In this document: piece by piece, positions 54,930 to 64,000 of the stretch
Numbering within the stretch: position 1 is the first letter of the stretch
Layout: each line of letters opens with the position of its first letter
Assembly (NCBI GenBank): GCA_009809945.1
Contig: WTPW01001119.1
Span: 55,117 to 119,116, forward strand
From: Gigaspora margarita
Lineage: Eukaryota > Glomeromycota > Glomeromycetes > Diversisporales > Gigasporaceae
DNA: 64,000 bases
Direction of reading: 5' to 3'
Notes under the pieces: model-generated
The model's input: the letters and a program-made list of their open reading frames with translations, nothing else
What the model was told of the DNA's origin: nothing
The model's database searches: none
Position numbers and translations under genes: made by a program

Positions 54930-55673
54930 TTTTTTTTTTAAATTTCTTCGGGTGTACACCCGAAGCCGCGTATTTGCGGTCTTTTATTAAGGTCATTAGT
55001 CATGGGACCCAACTGGGCCCTACATTTTTTGTACATTTGTAACGATCTACATATGTGCAACTATTACTAATTTTTAAGTTCTGCCGTGGCTAACCGGCTA
55101 AGCCAACCTATTTTTAATTCCAGCCGAACCTAATCAGCTGACCCATTTACCACTGGGGGATTTAACCGGAACTATCCAAGTAATTCTTATTCCAACTGAA
55201 CCTAATCAGCTGACCCATTTACAACCGGGGGATTTAACCGGAACTTATTCCAACCGAACTAAATCGGCTGACCCATTTACAACCGGAGGATTTTACCAGG
55301 ACTATCCAAGTATTCTTAAAGAGGGACCGGAACTAGCAGCGGACGAGTTCGACCAGACTCCAACCCCCGTTCCAAATTTTCTAGAAGTTTTTCACCCCTG
55401 AGGCCACACATAGCAGAAAGGAACTTGAGGACCAAAGACCCCGTTAGAGCAAGTTATACAACATCTATCCGAAATGTCCTGAGAGCCTTTATCAAGCCAA
55501 ACCCGACATGTGGCTGAGCCGTCCAAACATGGTCCGAGCATCCTAATTCAAGTCGTCCTTCACATGATTGTGTGTAGTTATTTTTGCCATTCGTAGGACT
55601 TGAACTGGCGACCTTATGTAAAGAAGCGGCGATGTCCTGGGAGCGCAACCACTACGCTATCGACCCGCAGGAT
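54930..55673 (-). mobile_element. tRNA-derived SINE, copy 3
   Basis: A perfect 15-bp duplication TAAAATATACAATTT flanks the element (54915-54929 and 55674-55688). On the minus strand it starts with a tRNA-like head, with box A-like TAGCGTAGTGGTT and box B-like AGTTCAAGTCC, closely matching SINE copy 1. It ends in an A-run at 54930-54942. The 3' half contains three copies of a 65-70-bp unit (TAAATGGGTCAGCTGATTAG and following). Just before the tail is the palindrome TTCGGGTGTACACCCGAA. The 64-codon frame at 55454 is not a gene. Confidence 0.88.
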
Positions 55674-55688
55674 TAAAATATACAATTT

Positions 55689-56289
55689 ACAAAATATTAT
55701 ATAAGATATTTTGAAATATTTTAAAATTTCTTACATAATATTTCAAATATTTTAAAAAAATTTGAAATATTTTAAATATATTGAAAAATATGAGTAATGA
55801 ATTATTAAACTAACTATCAATATTCTAGAAATTTAAATTAGACTATTTAATGAATTCTTCTTATAAACTTAAATATGAGCATAAGTTTGCATTAGTTTGA
55901 AATAAATTGATTTAAAATGTTTAATATATCAAATAAGATAGATAGGAAAATTACAATTAAATATTTGAAATATTTTTATTTTTAATTCTTTTATATGTTA
56001 AATAAATTTGAAATAGTTTGCATTTTTGGTTTTATATGCTGTCTATTGATTTTATCTTTAATAACTACAAAACAGTATTTTCGAAATAAATTAGAATTAT
56101 TTTAAATGTTGTGCAATAAATCGAAAGTTTTAAGTATATATATATATAAACAACATTTATTTATACTAAATTTATTGATATGTAAAGGCTTATTAGAAGT
56201 GAATAAAAGTTTTTAATAAGTAAAATTTTTATCTTTTTAGAAATTTAATCGTAGGTCTAATAATTAATTAAATGATATTTTTCACAATA
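55689..56289. other. AT-rich spacer with ATTTTGAAATA words
   Basis: ATATTTTGAAATATTTTAA-like words repeat at 55690-55790. Otherwise there is no gene or bounded element. The segment AAAGGCTTATTAGAAGTG near 56187 is the inverse of words in the duplication at 57.7-58.4 kb. Confidence 0.4.
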
Positions 56290-56948
56290 TTATCCCTTAA
56301 ACCGTATTCCAGGCAAATTTGCCTAGAAAAATAAATAGTATTTATAATTTGAAAATAATTTGAAAATTTATTAAGAATGTGGGATATACTTTCTTTATAA
56401 AATACTTTTTTTAAAACATATTTTATAAACTTTCTTAGAAAAATTTTTTAAAATTATTAGAAAACTTTCATACAATAAAACTTTAAAGTTTTTATTTAAA
56501 AATTTTTACTATAGAAGTTTTCTTTAACTTTTCTTAAATTTTATATGTTCCCGTCTATAAAAAAATTTTCACTTCTAATACAAGTCTTAATTTTTACAAG
56601 TAAATCACAAAAGTTGCAATAATAAAAGTTGTAATCCTTTTTATAAACTACAATATGTATTAAAAACAAAGGGCTAGAGTTAATATTTATAAAGTTTGCT
56701 AAGAATTAGTGATAATTTTTTTTGGATAAATTTTTTTTTAAAATTGTTATTTTTAGCTTATAAGCAACTTATACTTTTTTTCTTATAATATAAAATTAAA
56801 TTTTACTAAAATATAATCCTTACTTTTAAATATTATTAAATAAAATTTTATTTTAATATTTTAATTTTTAAAAAAAGTAGATCATAAGTATATTTATAGT
56901 ATTTTTCCAGGCAAATTTGCCTGGAACAGTCTACAGATTAAGGGATAA
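56290..56948. mobile_element. CAAATTTG-ended repeat element, copy 2
   Basis: The outer ends are TTATCCCTTAA and its inverted copy. Inside each end lies CCAGGCAAATTTGCCT, itself palindromic. The interior matches 33126-33775 in order and direction. There are no frames. Confidence 0.7.
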
Positions 56949-57160
56949 GACTATTAAAAGTAATAAACAAAAGTAAATAAAAGTTAAAAGTAAACAGTAA
57001 GCATAAACTAATGTGAAATATATTCCCGATATTTCAAAATAATAGAATCATATTTATTTACTTCAAATACCAAGTTAAAATATTTATTATTAAATAATGA
57101 ATATTTCAAATAATATCTAAGTGGTGTGAAATGTATTATAAAAAATAATAGAGTTTAAAT

Positions 57161-57454
57161 AGGACCCCGGATAACTAGTACAAAGGTCATACTTAATTTT
57201 TTTAGCAAAACCCCTGAAATTTAAGAAGCAAAAAACAGTTTTTGCTAATTATTTTGGCATTTTCTGGTCCAATTTGAATAAACTTTTTTTTAAAATGAAG
57301 CTCTCAGTGAGGCGCATTTAATAAAAAAAGGTTCATTCAATTCTGATCACTAGATAAAAGTTATTTAAAGAAATATATTTTGTTATTTTTAGCAAATTGG
57401 ACCAAAATTGGCCAAAATCCAGTTATGACCTATATGAGAGATGCCTGGGGTCCT
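57161..57454 (+). mobile_element. hAT-like MITE, 294 bp, copy 2
   Basis: It is the same length as the copy at 2176-2469 and has the same sequence order (GCTCTCAGTGAGGCGCAT, TTGGCCAAAATCCAGTTATG). The ends AGGACCCCGG and AGGACCCCAG are inverted repeats. GTTTAAAT is perfectly duplicated outside (57153-57160 and 57455-57462). Confidence 0.85.
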
Positions 57455-57677
57455 GTTTAAATACAATTTGATTAAATTTGAAGCTTTTAATTCAGTTTAT
57501 TCGAAGTCATTCATTATTTAATAATATATTTAATTTTGATATTTAATTTTTCAATTATATTTGCAATATTTCGAAACAATTCTCAATTAGTTGAATTTTC
57601 AAAGTTTACTACTATCTATTATCTAAATAATTTAGTAATAATTAATTTTATTTATTTCACAAAAATATGCGAATATT

Positions 57678-58420
57678 TTAAAGCTTATAATTTATTGGGC
57701 CAATGATTGACTTGCTAAAAAGGTAAAAATTTTACTTTTTTTCACTTCTAATAAACCCTTACATATCAATAACTTTAGTACTTATAAATATATTGAAAAT
57801 ACCTGATACATAAAAAATCTAGAATACTTCTATATAACAATAGAATAATGCATGTTCGTAAAATTTTCTATAAATAGATATTGTTTGAAAAGTATTTCGC
57901 TTACTAGTATTCTAAATATAGTAATAAAAAACTAATAAAAGGTTAAAGAATAATAGTTGATAAGGGCTAATACATTTAAGGAAGTTACTTTATTGTATAT
58001 TGTTTTAACTAAATCAAATATACTTCGAAGTGATTAGGAGTTATTAAAGCTTATAATTTATTGGACCAACGATTGAGTTGCTAAAAAGATAAAAAATTTA
58101 CTTTTTTTCGCTTCTAATAAACCCCTTATATATCAATTACTTTAGTACTTATAAATATATTCAACAATCTGATTATATAAAAATCTAAAATGCTTCTATG
58201 TAACAATAGAATAATGTACAATATGCATGTTTATAAAATTTTCTATAAATGGACATTATTTGATTTTAAACGGATTAATTTATTTAAAAGTATTTCGCTT
58301 ATCCTAAATATAGTAATAAAGATTATAGTTTGATGGGAGCTAATACATTTAAGGAAGTCATTTTATTACACATTGTAAATTTACTTCGAAGTAATCAAGA
58401 GTTATTAAAAACATTAAACG
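57678..58420 (+). repeat. Direct duplication, period about 370 bp
   Basis: Two blocks begin AAAGCTTATAATTTATTGG and continue through GCTAAAAAG, TTCTAATAAACCC, CTTTAGTACTTATAAATAT and CATTTAAGGAAGT. They are about 85 percent alike by eye. Confidence 0.7.
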
Positions 58421-58609
58421 AGTATAGCAAAATATTTTTAATTTATTTAATTGATGATCCACAAGTCAACTGGAGAAAATAATCTACAATTATTAAGTTA
58501 ATATGACACATTTTAATTAATAAAAATCCTGATTTGTAAATGTGCAGATTTTTTATTTAAATTGATAAAATTACGCAATTTAATTAAATTCATCGTGATT
58601 TCAAACTTT

Positions 58610-58770
58610 AAACTACACTTTCCAACCTTTTTGCTAAATACTCAACCAACCCTTCTTCTATTAATTACCCAACCAATCCTTCTGTTAATTACCCAACTAA
58701 CCCTCTTGCTAAACCCTCTTACTAATTACCCAACCCACATTTCTATTAGTTAAGAACTAACTACCCAACT
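58610..58770 (+). repeat. Minisatellite of AATTACCCAACC words
   Basis: Five imperfect units of about 30 bp contain ATTACCCAACYAAYCCTTCT. The C-rich strand resembles degenerate telomere-type repeats, but the period is not 6. The 63-codon frame at 58562 is a translation of it. Confidence 0.6.
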
Positions 58771-59840
58771 CATTAATTAACAACAAACTCACTCTAATTT
58801 CAAGATCCAACTTACCTGTTAACAAAATCTACTCTACCTGCTAATGAAGACCCTAGGCACCACTAATTTTTCACTTGTTTAGAATCAGCCCACCAACCCA
58901 TCTAGTACTATCAATAGATACAAATATGAATATATATAAAGTACTTCATATTTATGAACAAGCACCAAGGTAACTCAAAACTTTTAATTTTTGGCACTTT
59001 ATTTTTGATATTTTTAATGTTTGATACATTTATTCTCTTAACATGTGTAAACAAACTATTTATGAATATTATTTCTTTTATTTAGGTCATTTACATTGGG
59101 TTTAAATAAAATCAAGCTTATTTTATTTTTTTAATTTATAATTCAATATAATAAAAATGCTATTAAAAAAATCCTACCTCTTTTTGGAATATGGCACTTA
59201 TTTGTTAATTTTAAAACCCATTAGATGAGTGCTGCCAGGGGAAAATAAGATTTTGGGATTTCAATTAGATAATGTACTAGACAAAACTCTTGAAAGTCTT
59301 ATTTTCACTTGGCAGTACTTACATTATTTGTATGATGTTCTTACAATATGCATCTGTTAATACCTAATCCAAAACTACAAGTATAGCATTCTTAAAATAA
59401 ATCTGACAAAATAATTATTTCCCGGTTCTTATTTATACTTCTATACTATTTCTTCTTGATTATTCCCAGATTCAGATTCGGGCTGATACAGAATTTTCAT
59501 AATTCTTTTGATTATATATCTTTTTTTATTTTTTAATAATATACGAATTTTTTAAACTATTAGTTACAAACAAAGAGTAAAAGTCATTGGTATGATCCAG
59601 GGTATAGATCTACTGATTTAGCTTGATTTTCTATTTTTAAAATATTTTGAAAGAATTCGAAATATTAAAAAAAAAAGAAAAAAAAAAGAAAAAAGAAAGA
59701 GAGTAAAGAAAGAAAAAAAAATGAAAAATGGTTTGTGATTTGTAATAGGCTAAACTTTATGAAATACGCAACTTTACTTTAAAAAAATAGTATAGAAGTA
59801 TAATAAGAACCTGAGAATAAGTTAGTTATTATCCATGAAA
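58771..59840. other. AT-rich spacer with an AG-only run
   Basis: There is no gene. Positions 59667-59720 are almost pure A and G. Segments near 59225 and 59285 (GTGCTGCCAGGGGAAAATAAG and its inverse CTTATTTTCACTTGGCAG) form a short inverted repeat of about 90 bp that may be a small MITE. Confidence 0.45.
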
Positions 59841-59844
59841 TGGA

Positions 59845-59962
59845 CATAATCAATTCCAGATCAAATGATCGAATAATAATGAAATGGTTACTGGCTGCTT
59901 CGCAGCCAGTAGCTATTCTATTATTATTCGATCATCTGATCTGGAATTGATTTTTTGGTTAT
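59845..59962. repeat. Near-perfect palindrome with TTCG loop
   Basis: ACTGGCTGC, TTCG, GCAGCCAGT forms the centre (about 59888-59913). The arms continue outwards through ATTATTATTCGATCAT, GATCTGGAATTGAT and matching inverse words. The structure would fold into a stem of more than 50 bp. No target duplication or frame is seen. Confidence 0.75.
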
Positions 59963-60274
59963 TGTCCACGAAGTGAACAATACCATATACTTATTATACC
60001 TAGCCAATGTTTTTTTCAAGAAACTTATTTGGTCATTAAACTTGTCTTTAATAAAAAGATTTTTACAAAATATAATTATTGAAAGATATAATTCAAGTTG
60101 ATTCTAGATCCCGAATTCACAGAATTCCAGATCCATTTACAATATTATATAGAAACCAAATAAATCAATTAAAGTGTTAATCTTGACACGAATACACCGT
60201 ATGTGAATTTGTTAGAAATATTGTTAATATTGTCTAGCCGTATTAACATAGGTCCAGAAATAGGTCTGGACATA

Positions 60275-60570
60275 CCGTATATGTCCGAAAATAAGCTAGT
60301 ACCTAAAATCAAAAATTTTAAAAAATCCGTTAGCAGTTGCTACATATAAAAGTCTAAATTTTACTAAGTAAACCTCAAAAGTGCCATTAAGTAAACTTGT
60401 TCAGGACATCAAAATACACCTACAATAAACATTTGGTATTATTTGGATAAATTTTTATTAGTACGTTTTTAATTTTTTTAAAAAACTCTATATTTTAAAA
60501 ATAAGTTACCTTATATTTTTTTATGTAATTTTTTGGCCAAAAAAGGTAGCTTATTTTCGGACACATATGG
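60275..60570. mobile_element. ATAAGCTACC-family MITE, 296 bp
   Basis: The ends read CCGTATATGTCCGAAAATAA and, inverted, CCATATGTGTCCGAAAATAA. TA flanks it at 60273-60274 and 60571-60572. The interior matches the copy at 15784 in inverted orientation. Confidence 0.85.
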
Positions 60571-60669
60571 TATTACATCAGACTATAAAAAAATTTAATA
60601 AAAGAGAGAATTTTGCCAGAGCAAGAATTATGAACCGTATACACAATATCGGTTTATTAATAAATGTCA

Positions 60670-60888
60670 CAGATCATAATGAAATCAGATTATAATGAAA
60701 TACAGGGGTTCGATTTAAAAATATAAGCCCTACTAAAATCTACCTATACTCTTTTTTAAATAACCCTAACCCTAAATTCTAACTTAACCATAAAAAAAAC
60801 ATAACAAAAAAGGCCCAAAAAAAATTTAAAAATCGATCATAAAATAAGTTCAATTTTATTATGATCTGATTTCATTATGATCTGCCAG
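60670..60888. mobile_element. MITE with AGATCATAATGAAATCAGAT ends, about 220 bp
   Basis: The 20-bp end is matched perfectly inverted at the right side. The centre contains AACCCTAACCCTAAATTC and a segment homologous, in reverse, to the intronic MITE at 52892. The TSD was not resolved. Confidence 0.65.
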
Positions 60889-62389
60889 AATAAATACATC
60901 ATAATTATTTTAGTTGAATTATTACATCATTATGCAAAAAATACAATTCATATAAAACCTATCTTGTTCTAACCACAACCTAATCGCTTACACTAACCCT
61001 AAGTCTACTCATCAACAACCTTACTTATATTAAGAAAGCCCACTTTTAATCATGAAAGATGATACCTAACAAGAATACATAATACAACTTTAGTAATAAT
61101 ACTAAAATGATAAAATCGCACTCAACTTCGATGACATATAACTTCACGCCTCCAAAAATTGCAATATTGGAACAACTCCATAATGGTGAACATATGACTC
61201 CACTAATGAACGACGACTATTAGAAAATAGCGATACCAAACATAACTCTACTAGTAACTGTAAGAAGAAAGAAAAAACTGGTTAGTGAATGAAAGAAAAG
61301 CAATATTAAGCACTGAATACGACTCCACTAGCAAACGACGAAGCAACAATCCAATGATGTAACTGTAAAAAAGAAACAACCAGTTAGTGAAGACTCCACC
61401 AGCAAACGATAAAATAATAGCCCAATAAAGCGATTATAAAAAGGCTATACAGCATCAATGACCAATTATAGCAATACCAATGACGCAATAATAGCAATAA
61501 AACGATACTATCAGCAAAAGTTGAAATAATCATCTAATGATGTGACTATAAGAAAAGAAAAAAAAAATAGTTAGTAAAAAAAAGGAATATGAAATATTGA
61601 ACACTACTCCACAAGCAAACGATGAAACTACAGCCCAATAAAGCAATTGTAAAAAGACTTTTATGATCCACAAGGAAAAGTGAAACACTACTACACCAAT
61701 TACAATGACACCAATAATGTAAATAGAGGCACCAATAACAATACGATGCTATAAAAAAAAAATTTGTTAGTTCAACAGCTGACCAGCCAAGTTTGAAGCT
61801 GTTAAGATAGATTTATTCAAAAAAAAAATCCTATTAACTTATGGACTACAGAGGTGACACATATGCAGTATGAATTATTGTTAGTATAAAAAAGTCAATG
61901 TAGTTTTCGCCCAAAGTGTGCCTGCTAATACTTTTCCTCCTTGTGATCTAAACTATAACACTTATCTTAAAAATGTTAGTGTAGTGTTTCTATAAGATGA
62001 TCCAAGAGTACTGTTATTTAGGCCCAAGAAAAAAGTTAGCATGATGTTCTTGTAAAGTGCACTATAATATTTAGCTCCCAATTTAAAAATTATTAAAAAA
62101 AAAAAGTCAACGTAGGGTTCTTATTAATTTATTTGCTAGTGCATTTCTAGCAAACAAATTAGCTTAATATTCTTGCAAAGTGCACTTGCTAATGCTTCTT
62201 TTCTTCTTGTTCTAAGAGTATTAGCACTCTATCCAAATCAATATAGTGTTTTTTACAAAGCACCTACAAGATTATTATTCTTGTATATTGCATTTGCTAA
62301 TACCTTTTTTGCCTTTTGTCACAAGACTACTATTTCTAAGATCTAACGAAGTCATTGTGTTTCTTTTGCATTGTTTTTTGCCGTTTAGC
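60889..62389. other. Gene-free region with GAC/CAA-rich degenerate array
   Basis: Positions 61080-61760 repeat words such as ACTCCACTAGCAAACGA, AATAATAGCCCAATAA and GTTAGTGAA at irregular spacing, with the same G-poor composition as 5900-7150. After 61900 imperfect repeats of TTCTTGCAAAGTGCAC words follow. No frame is convincing. Confidence 0.45.
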
Positions 62390-62442
62390 TTCTTGAAGAT
62401 CAAGCACGTCAAGAAGCATTGGAACAACTAAAAAAAGAATAG
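62390..62442 (+). other. Isolated exon-like segment
   Basis: After a T-rich stretch ending CCGTTTAG, the bases read LLEDQARQEALEQLKKE and stop at TAG, which is also the start of a GTAATA. The charged, coiled-coil-like text stands out from the surroundings, but it is very short and no partner exons were found. It may be chance. Confidence 0.2.
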
Positions 62443-63339
62443 GTAATACGAACCTTTATATGATCACATGATATACAACAAACTACTATATATTAAGATT
62501 TTATTCTTGTACAATGTAATTCGTAACAACCTGTAAATCCAGTTCTTGATATTATTTTTAAGCATAACATACTTCTAAAAACCTAAAAATTAAAAAAAAA
62601 CTTACAAATTTATTGTAAAATGTATTAAGAATGAGGTATTGCTAATTACCTTGTTATCTAATTAAGACAAGGTATATCATAGTAAATGCAGCGTGCTTAT
62701 AAAATAAAGATTACCAAGAAAAAAAAAGATATTTAACAATCTTATGATCAAAAGCTTATGGTTTTACTCTATTATTTGTACTACTTTAATACCATATTTG
62801 TATAAAAATTTTGTAACTTTACATATAACCTGAAAATTTCAATTCGGGCCTTGCCTATATATGATCTCCATCATATTTTTATCCAGATGACAGGCGGATT
62901 ATCAATTAAATAACTTTAAATTATATAAAAATAGTTTGAATTTTATTTATAAATTATAATATTCTGAAAGCTACATAAGTAATATATAAAAAATTAATTA
63001 CTTTAGACAAAGTGAATATATTTAAATGCATTTGTAGTTAATAAAAAATAATTAAAGATAACTTGATATATGCAAAATAATTTGATTATATTAGAATTAT
63101 CTTGAAAATATTTAAATAAATTTAATTTTCTTATTTTCCTTTTTATAATTTTTCTATCAACTTCATTTGATATCTTTATCACATTAAATTCTCTCTTCTA
63201 TACACATTCTGTATTCTCATTTATTACATTTTTTTGTTTAATCTTTAATATAACTAAAACTTTTCGCATTTTTTTTTATTTCATTTTTTATTATATATCT
63301 TTATATTATAATATATTATATATATATTATTGTCCGAAG

Positions 63340-63860
63340 CGAAGCGTAGGACCTTTAGTTTCTGCGTATCATGATACAAAAGTTACTTTCTTGACGCATT
63401 ATATATTAAAATATCAAAAACGCAACTTTGCACTTTCCGTCTGTCCACTCACATGATTTTTAAATTATTTTTAATTGGCCGATTTATGAAATTGTTAATA
63501 ACTTTTGATCTACCAGTCCGTTTTGGATGATTTAACTATCAAAATGTTCGTCTCAATAAGACGATTCTAACAAGCCCAAAATCTTTAAAATCCAATCACA
63601 GGATCCCAAGATCATTCACCACTAAGTAAATTTCTTTACTATTGAATAACTTTTGTTCTACTGGGCCGTTTTGATGAATTAACCACCAAAATGTTCGTCT
63701 CAGTGAGACGATTCTAACAAGCTAAAAACCGTTAAATTCCAATCACAGAATCCTAAGATCAATAAAGATTTATCAATCATTTAATAAATTTATTTTTTAT
63801 ATATAAACAAATTCTTAAATGATTGATAAATCTTTATCGATCTTTGGATCCTGTGATCAG
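63340..63860. repeat. Direct repeat pair followed by inverted copy
   Basis: A block of about 125 bp (AATAACTTTTGATCTACCAGT through AATCACAGGATCC, 63496-63607) recurs at 63644-63752, with the shared core CAAAATGTTCGTCTCA then GACGATTCTAACAAGC. A hairpin AAAGATTTATCAATCATTTAA and its inverse follow at 63765-63835. The remainder up to 64000 shows no gene. Confidence 0.65.
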
Positions 63861-64000
63861 AAAATTTATATAAATACAAATATATACTATAATAGTGTAT
63901 TTTTGATGCTGAGCAAGTTTACTTAGGGGTTAAAGTTATAATTCATTAGTAAAATTTTGCATGATGCTGAATTTTCTATATTTTTATTAATAAAAATATA

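Overview
The window looks like nuclear DNA of a mucoromycote fungus, most likely an arbuscular mycorrhizal (Glomeromycotina, Rhizophagus-like) genome. The reasons are very high A+T, short phase-conserved spliceosomal introns, a gene-poor landscape packed with small transposons, and fragments of protein modules I associate with expanded Rhizophagus families. The species call is inference from memory and was not checked against any database.

Only three convincing host genes are present, all between 44.0 and 53.3 kb. They are a four-exon rhodanese/UPF0176 (TSTD2/TrhO-like) gene (44075-45655, +), a long Kelch-repeat single-pass membrane protein (46579-48981, -, convergent with the first), and a three-exon NDUFAF3/DUF498-type mitochondrial complex I assembly factor (51761-53250, +). 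The third exon of the last gene lies 739 nt beyond the second, across an intron carrying a small transposon. Broken gene fragments lie at 38.1 kb and 41.6 kb, and unassigned exon-like pieces at 11.0, 38.7 and 62.4 kb.

The rest is mostly mobile DNA. A complete 10.1-kb Ty3/gypsy LTR retrotransposon (19651-29775) has both LTRs, a primer-binding site, a polypurine tract and a target duplication. Its coding frames hold many in-frame TGA and TAG codons that mostly sit where Trp is expected, while the surrounding protein is well kept. Two unrelated small transposons have inserted into it at TA dinucleotides, one in gag and one directly after the catalytic Glu of integrase. Three long tRNA-headed SINEs (1.1, 17.6 and 55 kb) each have an A-tail and a 10-15 bp target duplication, and they share modules in a mosaic way. 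At least ten non-autonomous DNA-transposon families can be delimited by terminal inverted repeats plus TA, TTA, 8-bp or about 10-bp target duplications, several of them nested.

Other items of note are a nuclear copy of mitochondrial DNA (8434-9437) carrying two cox3 exon pieces split by a group I intron core and itself hit by a hAT-like MITE, a 1.35-kb array of head-to-head palindromes next to the NDUFAF3 promoter, a roughly 131-138-bp-unit minisatellite at 36.4-37.2 kb, and several long perfect hairpins.
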